Source: Spirochaetia bacterium (GTDB taxonomy: Bacteria > Spirochaetota > Spirochaetia > PWKH01). Taken from it: a stretch of 5,294 bases of DNA. Below, piece after piece: positions 1-5,294 of this stretch; position 1 is the first letter of the stretch, and each line of letters starts with the position of its first letter. The notes beneath the pieces were generated by a model. The model made no database searches. It was not told the origin of the DNA and worked only from the letters and a program-made list of their open reading frames with translations. Both the position numbers and the translations under genes were made by a program. The DNA lies in contig SKXS01000048.1 of the NCBI GenBank assembly GCA_007128345.1, forward strand, positions 1 to 5,294. The letters are read 5' to 3'.

Positions 1-288
1 CTGGCTACCAATCCCGATGTGCTGCTCCTTGACGAGGTCACCGCCGCCCTGGACCCGGAGCTTATCGGCGGGGTGCTGAAGATTATCAGGGATCTCAAGA
101 CCAAGGGAATGACCATGGTGATTGTAACCCATGAGATGGGGTTTGCTCGTGATGTGGCTGATCGCGTGTGCTTTCTGGAGGGGGGCAGAATACTTGAGGA
201 GGATGAACCAAATAAACTTTTCTCGAATCCCCAGAATCCACGCACACGGCAGTTCCTCCAGCGGATCATTGAAGCCGGGAGACTATAA
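1..288 (+). CDS. ABC transporter ATP-binding protein, polar amino acid type (3' part only)
   Basis: This is the C-terminal 95 residues of an ABC ATPase; the 5' part, with Walker A and most of the signature region, lies outside the window. Frame 1 is open from base 1 to the TAA at 286-288. Visible motifs are the Walker B strand LLLDE (residues 8-12), the D-loop ALDPE (16-20) and the switch histidine in VTHE (His44), followed by the GFARDVADRV and F-L-E-G-G-R-I segments and a C-terminal tail (FLQRI). DEVTAALDPEL together with THEMGFARDVADRV is typical of the GlnQ/HisP/ArtP group, which energises uptake of polar amino acids from a periplasmic binding protein. The exact substrate cannot be read from this fragment. 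No permease or binding-protein gene follows, so it is probably the last gene of its operon. The GTG at 19 is internal and not a start. Confidence 0.93.
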   Translation: MATNPDVLLLDEVTAALDPELIGGVLKIIRDLKTKGMTMVIVTHEMGFARDVADRVCFLEGGRILEEDEPNKLFSNPQNPRTRQFLQRIIEAGRL

Positions 289-297
289 GAGAGCCTC

Positions 298-333
298 AAA
301 GCAGGCTAACTATTTCCGGCAGGTTCCTGCTTT
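298..333 (+). terminator. Weak hairpin, possible terminator of the ABC transporter operon
   Basis: Ten bases after the ABC gene stop there is a perfect 8-bp inverted repeat, AAAGCAGG (298-305) with CCTGCTTT (326-333), around a 20-nt loop. A competing smaller GCAG/CTGC hairpin lies inside the 3' half (319-330). The only T run is the TTT that closes the stem, then AATAGA, so it is a poor intrinsic terminator. It could instead be an attenuator or chance. Confidence 0.3.
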
Positions 334-387
334 AATAGATGACACTTCACTTGTGGACTGCCTCTGGCCGTGGTAGGCTGTGCATGG

Positions 388-393
388 AAGGAG
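388..393 (+). promoter_or_regulatory. Shine-Dalgarno that fixes the Deg protease start at 401
   Basis: AAGGAG at 388-393 is 7 nt before the ATG at 401. The frame is also open to a GTG at 380, but that codon has no ribosome binding site, and the added residues (including RR) would spoil the start of a normal signal peptide. The ATG at 401 is therefore preferred. I see no convincing -35/-10 pair in 289-400. Confidence 0.8.
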
Positions 394-400
394 AACTGCT

Positions 401-1912
401 ATGAATATCCCCACGTTTTCACGGATCATGTCCATAGTACTCCTGGCAACCGCGGGAACACTGTTTCCGTTGGGTGCTTCAGAAAACTATGTCATTGATA
501 CGGAAGAAAACATCGAAACACATATCAGGCAGGCAGTCGTCAAGGTGTATGCCGCCTACAACGAACCTGACTACTATAATCCCTGGAGCATGAAGGGCCC
601 AAGAACTCGTTCAGGATCCGGAGCTGTCATCGACGGCGGGCTCATCATTACCAACGCCCACATTGTAAGCGATGTAACCTTTCTGCAGGTGAGACGCTAT
701 GGAGACAACAAGCGCTATGAGGCGTACGTCCATGCCGTACAGCACCAGTCGGATCTGGCTATTGTAAAGGTGGTCGATGCGTCATTTTTTGACGGTATCG
801 AACCGCTTAAGTTCGGAGCATTGCCGGATGCTCACCAGGAGGTATCCGTCTATGGGTACCCACTGGGCGGAGACGCGTTGAGCATCACCAAGGGGGTAGT
901 CTCCAGGATTGAGCATCGTCCATACGTTCACAGTTCATCTTATCTTCTTGCTGGACAGATAGATGCCGCAATCAACCCGGGCAGCAGCGGCGGGCCTGTG
1001 ATAGCTGACGGCAGGATTGTCGGCATCACTATGCAGTCCATCCCACAAGCACAGAATATCGGGTACATGGTGCCGGTTCCCATCGTAGAGCGTTTCCTGG
1101 AGCATGCCGCCGCCGGAGATCTTCAAGGGTTTCCAGGCCTGGGACTGGTGAAGCAGGGAATGGAGAATGCCGATCTGCGCCGGTACTACCTGATGGAGCC
1201 GGACCAGACAGGAATGCTCATCACTGATGTCGTACCGGGATCACCATCTGATGGGAATATCTTTCCAGGTGATGTGTTGCTGACCATAGGCAGTTACCAG
1301 GTATTCAATGACGGGACGGTTGAATTCCGTCCCCGTGAACGGACTTCCCTGTCCTATGTGGTGCAGAAACGCAGGATAGGGGAGACAGTCACTGTCAGCA
1401 TACTCAGGGAAGGAGAAATCCTTTCTCTTGACATTCTTCTAGCCAGCCCAGCAGATGACCACCGCCTTGTGCCGCTCGAGCAGTATGATGTGCTGCCGAC
1501 ATACTACATCTACGGAGGATTTGTGTTTTCGCCCCTCTCTAAGAACCTGCTCAGGATTTGGGGCGACAACTGGTTCAATATAGCTCCGGTGGATGTGGTG
1601 TCGCTGTACCTGAACGGGATTCCCCAGTTTCCTGGTGAGCAGGTGATCGTCATTTCCCGGGTGCTTTCAGCTGATATCAATGACGGCTACCAAGATGTCT
1701 TCTTCTGGATAGTTGACCAGGTGAACGGAATCCCGGTAAGAAGCATGGAGCAGCTCATTGAGCTTATTGAGGAAAACACCGGTTCCCATACAATTCTAGA
1801 GAACACGAGGGGAAGGAAGATTATCCTTGACCATGGGAAGGCGGCATCGGCCCACCAGAGAATTCTGTCACTCTACAGGATCAGCCACGACCGGTCAGCG
1901 GACTTACGATAG
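401..1912 (+). CDS. Exported trypsin-like serine protease, HtrA/Deg family (DEG9-like architecture)
   Basis: A 503-residue protein. Residues 1-26 look like a Sec signal peptide: a short n-region ending in Arg8, a hydrophobic core of about 9-24, and likely cleavage near LGA-S. The protease domain (about 35-235) has an intact catalytic triad: His87 in TNAHIV, Asp118 in SDLAIV and Ser196 in NPGSSGGPV, so it should be an active periplasmic or envelope endoprotease. A PDZ domain follows (about 245-348), including NDGTVEFRPRER, then a second PDZ-like C-terminal domain (about 360-490) with YYIYGGFVFSPL and SADINDGYQ. From memory of the family, those segments and YGYPLGGDALSITKGVVSRI match plant-type DEG9/DEG2 proteins more closely than E. 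coli DegP, DegQ or DegS. Damaged-protein turnover in the envelope is the likely role; natural substrates are unknown. It is probably monocistronic and converges on the minus-strand operon with only 20 bp between stop codons and no obvious terminator. Confidence 0.92.
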   Translation: MNIPTFSRIMSIVLLATAGTLFPLGASENYVIDTEENIETHIRQAVVKVYAAYNEPDYYNPWSMKGPRTRSGSGAVIDGGLIITNAHIVSDVTFLQVRRYGDNKRYEAYVHAVQHQSDLAIVKVVDASFFDGIEPLKFGALPDAHQEVSVYGYPLGGDALSITKGVVSRIEHRPYVHSSSYLLAGQIDAAINPGSSGGPVIADGRIVGITMQSIPQAQNIGYMVPVPIVERFLEHAAAGDLQGFPGLGLVKQGMENADLRRYYLMEPDQTGMLITDVVPGSPSDGNIFPGDVLLTIGSYQVFNDGTVEFRPRERTSLSYVVQKRRIGETVTVSILREGEILSLDILLASPADDHRLVPLEQYDVLPTYYIYGGFVFSPLSKNLLRIWGDNWFNIAPVDVVSLYLNGIPQFPGEQVIVISRVLSADINDGYQDVFFWIVDQVNGIPVRSMEQLIELIEENTGSHTILENTRGRKIILDHGKAASAHQRILSLYRISHDRSADLR

Positions 1913-1932
1913 CCCGTGCTTTTCTTCGGTCT

Positions 1933-2817
1933 TCAGCTCATCTGTGATATGACCAGTTGAACGACCCTATCCAGGGTATGCATGTCCTCCGGGCGTGAGA
2001 TCCTCCAGAGAGGTATCCTGCCAAAAGCTGAAGATGCTCGGGAGAACACCTCCTGGCCGTCCTCAAGTCCTCGAAGCACTGAAACATGACTGAAGATAGT
2101 TCTGATCTTGCGGATACCCTGGATCAGTTCAATTTCTGCAGAACTGCAGGTACTGGAGGGTTCAAGCACGAAGAGAGCCTTGAGCGGTGCTGGATCCCTT
2201 GACCCATTTACTGTGACATGGTACTTGTCAATGCCGTCAAAGAGGTGAGCGGAAGCTTCAGGCTCTCCCCCGAAAAACCTGAGCGCATCAGGAAGCAGTT
2301 TGGGCACAGGGATTCCTGGAATTACGGTAGGCTGAGTATCACCAGGCAGCACCGGGGTGACATCATCGCAGAGCACCCTGAATCCTTGATGCGACAAAGC
2401 CGCAGCGGTTGTGGACTTGCCGCTGCCCTGATCACCTATGAACCCATATGCAGAACCTTCAGAAACAACGGCACTGCCGTGCAGGGTGAGCACAGGCTGC
2501 TTCTTCAGTACAACAAGCAGAGCAATTCCCGTAATACACGAGGAAAGCAGCAGGGGATCAACCCCTTCAGCAGGTTCCACCCATACCTGTGCATCCCCTT
2601 CAATTCGCATCCGGACATAGCCAGGTATGCGGATGAGCACGGTATCCTTGTGTTCTCCCAACCCGTATGTGATTGACCCGGTCTGAAACGGTTCGGGTAT
2701 GTGGTCAGCTGCACTTCCGCGGCATACCCGGACCTCATGGTTTTCCTGATGTGCCGGCGGCAGCCTCAGGGGTATCTCCGAGAAGATCTTCATGCCGAAT
2801 CCCGCGTACGCCTTCAT
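1933..2817 (-). CDS. HprK-like P-loop serine kinase domain protein
   Basis: A 294-residue protein, last gene of the minus operon. The centre carries features of the HPr kinase-like fold: LHGSAV (His113) just before the P-loop, Walker A GDQGSGKST (128-136, Lys134), then CDDVTPV with Asp151/Asp152, in the place of the catalytic and metal-binding acidic pair of HprK. The N-terminal about 100 residues are not the regulatory domain of true HprK/P, and I do not see its C-terminal signature (EVRGIG type). It is therefore unlikely to be the enzyme that phosphorylates HPr Ser46. Similar stand-alone proteins occur in RiPP and lasso-peptide loci, where at least one (paeninodin type) phosphorylates a serine of the precursor. 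That role is inferred here from the B2-type peptidase in the same operon. The ATG at 2817 begins 16 bp after the kelch gene stop with only a weak GGATGGA ribosome site; the ATG of Met9 is an alternative. Likely cytoplasmic. Confidence 0.8.
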   Translation of the reverse strand: MKAYAGFGMKIFSEIPLRLPPAHQENHEVRVCRGSAADHIPEPFQTGSITYGLGEHKDTVLIRIPGYVRMRIEGDAQVWVEPAEGVDPLLLSSCITGIALLVVLKKQPVLTLHGSAVVSEGSAYGFIGDQGSGKSTTAAALSHQGFRVLCDDVTPVLPGDTQPTVIPGIPVPKLLPDALRFFGGEPEASAHLFDGIDKYHVTVNGSRDPAPLKALFVLEPSSTCSSAEIELIQGIRKIRTIFSHVSVLRGLEDGQEVFSRASSAFGRIPLWRISRPEDMHTLDRVVQLVISQMS

Positions 2818-2833
2818 ACTATGATTCCATCCA

Positions 2834-4408
2834 TTACTGCACCCTGTTGAGGGAGAGCCCTAGGGTCGTCTGCGCATCTGCCTGTATATGCAGATAGAAT
2901 GTACCTGGGTTCAGCGTGAGCTGAATCGGGCTGTCTGTATCAGAACTCCTGCCGCGCACGGGATCACCAAACCGGTCAAGCACTTCTGTATGCAGGTCAA
3001 ATTCATAGAGGGTAAGCGCTGCTGCAGCCGAGTATGCCTGGCATGTCCGGCTGTCCTTCCAGTACATCATGAGATCCTCACGGGAGGTGAGGATAATCCT
3101 CTTCCACTGATCACTGGTGCTGCTTCCCATCTGCAGAAACTGGAATTCAGGCTCTGAAGAAGCCTGCAGACTGATGGTGCCGCTGATGAAGATCGCAAGT
3201 CCGAGGGTCTGCGTACTGTAGATGTGGGTGACTTCAGGTGAATAGGTACCGTCTCGTTTGCTTTGCACCAGCAGAGCGGTGTCGCCGGAGATGGATGGCA
3301 CTGAGGTATTCCACGTACTCCCGTCGATACTGAAATATACGGTGCTCCCGGGCTCGCTGATGACAACAGGACGTACCTTGTCACCCACCAGTCCGGAACC
3401 TGGAAAGAGTGTCGGCACACTCGGTGCAAAGAGCTCTGCATGGGAAATAAAAGAAAGCGTATCGGAACCGGCAGCAGGTGCCCAGAGCTTTCCTCTGCTG
3501 CGTACGTTCCAGGGCCCCGATGCATAAAAGGCAGACCCATGTGCTGTCCATGAGGATGCGCTGAAGTCAAAGCGGTAGGTGCCTGCAGGCGGCTCCCCTG
3601 AAGAAGAGTATCCTCCCAGTACAGTGATGCTTCCCGGTTCCGGAGAGAGTATGGGGTCATAGAGTTTTTCCGGCATATCACCGTGGCTGACCGGTGCTTC
3701 GAGTTTACCGTAGGTACCTATTGCATATGATATTAGGTCATCCAGAACCTCGTCAGATGCATCGATTCCGCCGGCGACAGTCAGACGTGCCTCAGGTGCA
3801 TACATGACCTGGGCTGACGTATGGTAACGCGGAGTCGGCAGTCTTTCAGTGCTTTCATACCAGTGCCCTATATGCACTGACGGCGAAATGCGGGCATGAA
3901 TGACTGAATCGCTCAAACCAGAATCAGTGCACCCTCCCGCGAGGAAGATCCGACCATCATGGAGAGCGAAGCCCATCCGGGAAAGGGGGTAGGGCAGGCT
4001 GACGGGGTTCACCCTCCATGGGGATGCAAGACTTCCGTCGTCATTGATGTAGGTATAGTAAATGGATCGCTGCGGTCCGGCATCATTTTCTCCGCCGATG
4101 ATGTAGAGTCTCCTTCCCGCTGCAAACGCTGAGAAAAATGCAAGCTGATCCGGGAGAGCAGTCCCTGCTTCCCACTTCAGTGATGACAGGTCTTCGGGGT
4201 CCTGGATAACAGCGATGAGCACCTGCTTAAGATATCTTGAATCCTCGTCCATGCCTCCCAGGAGGTAGAGATAATCCCCGTACTGGACGATGGCAGATCC
4301 GTCGGCGCGTATAATGAAGGGCTTGGAGGGGAACAGCAGCTGGCACCCCGTTGTCAGGAGTATAGCCATACATACAATAACTGAAGTCAGCACATACACA
4401 GTTCTCAT
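2834..4408 (-). CDS. Kelch-repeat lipoprotein with chitobiase-C-like and C-terminal beta-sandwich regions
   Basis: A 524-residue protein. The N-terminus (MRTVY, hydrophobic core 4-19) ends in LTTGC, giving a lipoprotein signal with Cys22 as the lipidated residue. Thr at -3 with Leu at -4 is a relaxed lipobox, as tolerated in spirochaetes. Five kelch-type strands with a double glycine recur at regular spacing: YLLGG (51-52), YIIGG (105-106), FLAGG (158-159), TVAGG (213-214) and TVLGG (265-266). This is one about every 53 residues, the pitch of beta-propeller blades; LWAPAAG (308-314) may be a degenerate sixth. Residues about 343-397 (VRPVVIS, VYFSIDGSTW, SPEVTHIY) resemble the chitobiase/hexosaminidase C-terminal-like module. 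The last 100 residues (LTLYEF, QLTLNPGTFYLHI) look like a PPC-type beta-sandwich. No catalytic residues are apparent; a binding or scaffold role at the cell envelope is inferred. Its ATG overlaps the TGA of the upstream gene (ATGA), and its own ribosome site is poor, so translational coupling is likely. Confidence 0.85.
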   Translation of the reverse strand: MRTVYVLTSVIVCMAILLTTGCQLLFPSKPFIIRADGSAIVQYGDYLYLLGGMDEDSRYLKQVLIAVIQDPEDLSSLKWEAGTALPDQLAFFSAFAAGRRLYIIGGENDAGPQRSIYYTYINDDGSLASPWRVNPVSLPYPLSRMGFALHDGRIFLAGGCTDSGLSDSVIHARISPSVHIGHWYESTERLPTPRYHTSAQVMYAPEARLTVAGGIDASDEVLDDLISYAIGTYGKLEAPVSHGDMPEKLYDPILSPEPGSITVLGGYSSSGEPPAGTYRFDFSASSWTAHGSAFYASGPWNVRSRGKLWAPAAGSDTLSFISHAELFAPSVPTLFPGSGLVGDKVRPVVISEPGSTVYFSIDGSTWNTSVPSISGDTALLVQSKRDGTYSPEVTHIYSTQTLGLAIFISGTISLQASSEPEFQFLQMGSSTSDQWKRIILTSREDLMMYWKDSRTCQAYSAAAALTLYEFDLHTEVLDRFGDPVRGRSSDTDSPIQLTLNPGTFYLHIQADAQTTLGLSLNRVQ

Positions 4409-4887
4409 TTTCTATGAACCTGCCTGGCTCTTCCTTTGAGCCTGCTGAACTGATGTGACAGCGATGAGGGATCTATCACCATGCCTTTCACCTGCTCGGG
4501 AGCAACTACTTCAAGCCATGCGTGTGTGGACACACATGCCGGTCCTGCTTCCTGGTTCTGTTTTGCTCCGTATACAAGCACGGTCCTGACTCCCATGTTC
4601 CTTAGTTTTTCCCTGATAACTATTGCCTTGCGCAGGCACGACATATTAAAGAAGAGCTGGCGGTGAGCAGCCCGATTCACGTCCCTGAGCATAGATGCCA
4701 GGCGTTTTTCAAAGGCACTACTGTCTGTAACAGCAGTGCTGGAAGAAACCTCCAGGGGAACTCCCGGTTCCAGGAGTCTGCGGTTGTACCGGTAGGGGAG
4801 CACGCGAAGCCGTACGTCTGCCATGGCTAAACGTATCCACGCCTCAAGAAACCGTGCCACCTCTCCAGCTGTAATCTGTCTGCGCAA
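4405..4887 (-). CDS. Lasso-peptide B2-type transglutaminase-like cysteine peptidase
   Basis: A 160-residue protein of the length expected for free-standing B2 proteins (transglutaminase-core-3 fold). The N-terminal half is helical and basic (ARFLEAWIRLAMADVRLRVLP). The core has the expected catalytic order: Cys84 in NMSCLRKAIVIREKLRNMG, the strand RTVLVYGAKQ, His122 in THAWLEVV and Asp139 in MVIDPS, consistent with an active Cys-His-Asp triad. In lasso-peptide pathways B2 cleaves the leader from a precursor delivered by a PqqD-like B1 protein. No B1 domain is fused here and none is encoded in the window, so the substrate is unknown. The start is TTG at 4887: an in-frame TGA sits immediately upstream (4888-4890) and a strong GGAGG lies 5 nt before the TTG. 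GTG (codon 10) is the only nearby alternative. First gene of the operon with the kelch lipoprotein and HprK-like kinase. Confidence 0.82.
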   Translation of the reverse strand: MRRQITAGEVARFLEAWIRLAMADVRLRVLPYRYNRRLLEPGVPLEVSSSTAVTDSSAFEKRLASMLRDVNRAAHRQLFFNMSCLRKAIVIREKLRNMGVRTVLVYGAKQNQEAGPACVSTHAWLEVVAPEQVKGMVIDPSSLSHQFSRLKGRARQVHRK

Positions 4888-4892
4888 TCAAG

Positions 4893-4897
4893 CCTCC
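4893..4897 (-). promoter_or_regulatory. Shine-Dalgarno that decides the TTG start of the B2-type gene
   Basis: On the minus strand GGAGG (complement of 4893-4897) precedes the TTG codon at 4887-4885 by 5 nt. Because the codon just upstream is an in-frame TGA and no ATG occurs until codon 22, this site makes TTG the best start. Confidence 0.75.
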
Positions 4898-4924
4898 AGT
4901 GCAGCAGCATACCCGTTTGTATAA

Positions 4925-4953
4925 GTTATCAAGTATTGAAGGATATCTGTCAA
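4925..4953 (-). promoter_or_regulatory. Sigma-70-type promoter of the B2 / kelch / HprK-like operon
   Basis: Minus strand: a perfect -35 TTGACA (4953-4948), exactly 17 nt, then -10 GATAAC (4930-4925; 4 of 6 to TATAAT). Transcription would start near 4918, giving a leader of about 30 nt that carries the GGAGG. No operator-like palindrome overlaps it. Confidence 0.6.
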
Positions 4954-4996
4954 GGCAGAGGTGCAGTGTAGTGAAACTCATTAAGGAATAGTAAAT

Positions 4997-5024
4997 ATTG
5001 TAAAAATATATAAATATAATACAA
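4997..5024 (-). promoter_or_regulatory. Possible distal second promoter for the same operon
   Basis: Minus strand: TTGTAT (5024-5019), 16 nt, TACAAT (5002-4997; 5 of 6 to TATAAT). It lies in a very AT-rich stretch where such matches arise easily by chance, so this is a weak call. Confidence 0.3.
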
Positions 5025-5074
5025 CTATAGTAAGTTATTAAAAGGTGTTTACTTGGTAATAATTGAAAAAATGC

Positions 5075-5106
5075 TTGACTTATGTACATTCCCACTCCAT
5101 GATAAT
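5075..5106 (+). promoter_or_regulatory. Weak candidate plus-strand promoter in the intergenic region
   Basis: TTGACT (5075-5080) is followed after 17 nt by CATGAT (5098-5103; 4 of 6) or after 20 nt by the better GATAAT (5101-5106; 5 of 6) at poor spacing. If used, it would transcribe towards the small ORF at 5181, divergently from the B2 operon. Confidence 0.22.
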
Positions 5107-5160
5107 GATGCAGGCATTCAGAAGATGAGTCACCTATCCTGACTGATTACAAGAACATGA

Positions 5161-5178
5161 GATATTGAAAGGAATATC
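5161..5178. repeat. Small inverted repeat enclosing a ribosome-binding-like sequence
   Basis: GATATT (5161-5166) and AATATC (5173-5178) are perfect 6-bp inverted arms around GAAAGG. As RNA this would put the AAAGGA of the following small ORF in the loop and last stem base of an AT-rich hairpin. It may be coincidental. Confidence 0.25.
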
Positions 5179-5180
5179 AA

Positions 5181-5282
5181 GTGAAGACCAGCAATTCTGT
5201 ATGTACAAAACTCCTGTTTACATACTCCCATACATTGATATATTCAAGTTCCCATCTCTCAGTGCACAAACCGGGATCCTGA
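5181..5282 (+). CDS. Small candidate ORF, 33 residues, function unknown
   Basis: A GTG at 5181 is preceded by AAAGGA (5168-5173) at 7-nt spacing and opens 33 codons ending in TGA at 5280-5282. The peptide starts VKTSNSVC, has a moderately hydrophobic middle (KLLFTYSHTLIY), is rich in Ser and His, and ends HKPGS. It has no lasso leader signature (Tyr-Pro-Leu-Gly pattern and Thr before the core) and no resemblance I can name. Its only points of interest are position, divergent from a B2/kinase operon, and a C-terminal serine, the kind of residue a paeninodin-type kinase modifies. It may well be a chance ORF. Confidence 0.2.
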   Translation: MKTSNSVCTKLLFTYSHTLIYSSSHLSVHKPGS

Positions 5283-5294
5283 AGTGTGTAACTA

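Larger units (their letters stand above)
4888..5294. other. Intergenic region with an AT-rich island
   Basis: These 407 bases upstream of the B2-type gene contain no recognisable gene. About 4977-5075 is strikingly AT-rich (runs such as TAAAAATATATAAATATAAT), unlike the GC-richer coding parts; this base composition is typical of promoter or nucleoid-protein-binding DNA. Within the region I see the operon promoter, a weaker second one, a weak plus-strand promoter, a small inverted repeat and one small ORF with a ribosome site. No tRNA, riboswitch, CRISPR repeat or insertion-sequence end was recognised. Confidence 0.7.

Noticed and set aside
31..39. Val in place of the frequent Pro after Walker B (DEVT instead of DEPT) in the ABC ATPase
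   Set aside because: DEVTSALDPEL-type sequences are common in polar amino acid transporter ATPases, so this is not an anomaly.
1889..1896. Palindrome GACCGGTC near the end of the Deg protease gene, considered as a terminator for the convergent operon
   Set aside because: It has no loop and no T tract, lies within coding sequence, and an 8-bp palindrome is expected by chance.
2218..2676. 152-codon plus-strand ORF opposite the HprK-like gene
   Set aside because: It lies antisense to a well-supported coding sequence with Walker A and DD motifs. Its translation has no recognisable domain, so it is a shadow frame.
3067..3681. 204-codon minus-strand ORF within the kelch gene
   Set aside because: It is a different frame of the same strand inside the kelch gene, with low-complexity Ser/Pro/Arg-rich content. 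The kelch frame has regular motif spacing and a lipoprotein signal.
4888..4953. Short in-frame leader peptide ending in the TGA just before the B2 TTG start
   Set aside because: Its only usable start codon (TTG at 4953) is part of the -35 TTGACA, so the predicted transcript begins downstream of it.
4844..5095. 83-codon minus-strand ORF running through the AT-rich region into the B2 gene
   Set aside because: It has a GGAG near an internal ATG and a hydrophobic stretch, but the Phe/Ile/Tyr-rich sequence is what AT-rich DNA gives by chance. It contains the operon promoter and overlaps the B2-type start in another frame.
5053..5142. Plus-strand ORF of 29 codons from TTG (or 23 from the ATG at 5071)
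   Set aside because: The ATG has no ribosome site and the TTG has only a loose AAAGGTG. The peptide shows no precursor-like motif, and the ORF overlaps the candidate plus-strand promoter.
1..5294. tRNA, rRNA, CRISPR array, insertion sequence or attachment site
   Set aside because: No cloverleaf, regularly spaced repeat, transposase motif or long direct or inverted repeat was recognised by eye on either strand.

Overview
The window reads as ordinary bacterial chromosome with moderately high GC, plus one AT-rich intergenic stretch near the right end. Indirect hints point to a spirochaete or a similar didermic bacterium: a lipoprotein signal with a relaxed lipobox, a chitobiase-C-like 'SIDGSTW' module attached to a kelch propeller, and a two-domain Deg protease carrying an export signal. 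The taxon is an inference; no marker gene is present.

Layout. Bases 1-288 (+) are the 3' end of an ATPase gene of a polar amino acid ABC transporter. After a 112-bp gap with a weak hairpin, 401-1912 (+) encodes an exported trypsin-like serine protease of the HtrA/Deg family. Its PDZ and C-terminal regions look more like plant DEG9/DEG2-type proteins than DegP. It converges, with a 20-bp gap, on a three-gene minus-strand operon. In transcription order this is 4887-4405 (lasso-peptide B2-type, transglutaminase-fold cysteine peptidase), 4408-2834 (kelch-repeat lipoprotein) and 2817-1933 (HprK-like P-loop kinase). The first two genes overlap by ATGA and the last two are 16 bp apart. A good sigma-70-type promoter (TTGACA-N17-GATAAC) and a strong Shine-Dalgarno ahead of a TTG start precede the operon. 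The remaining 407 bp (4888-5294) is mostly non-coding, with a possible second minus promoter, a weak plus-strand promoter and one small candidate ORF.

How it may work together. B2 peptidases remove leader peptides in lasso-peptide pathways, and HprK-like kinases occur in some of those pathways as tailoring kinases acting on the precursor. Both together in one operon suggest a peptide-modifying (RiPP-like) locus. However, the usual partners (PqqD-like B1/RRE protein, asparagine-synthetase-like cyclase, recognisable precursor) are not in the window, and a surface-type kelch lipoprotein sits between the two enzymes. That B2 / kelch lipoprotein / HprK-like combination is the most interesting thing here. 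Whether the missing partners lie beyond 5294 or do not exist cannot be decided from this window.
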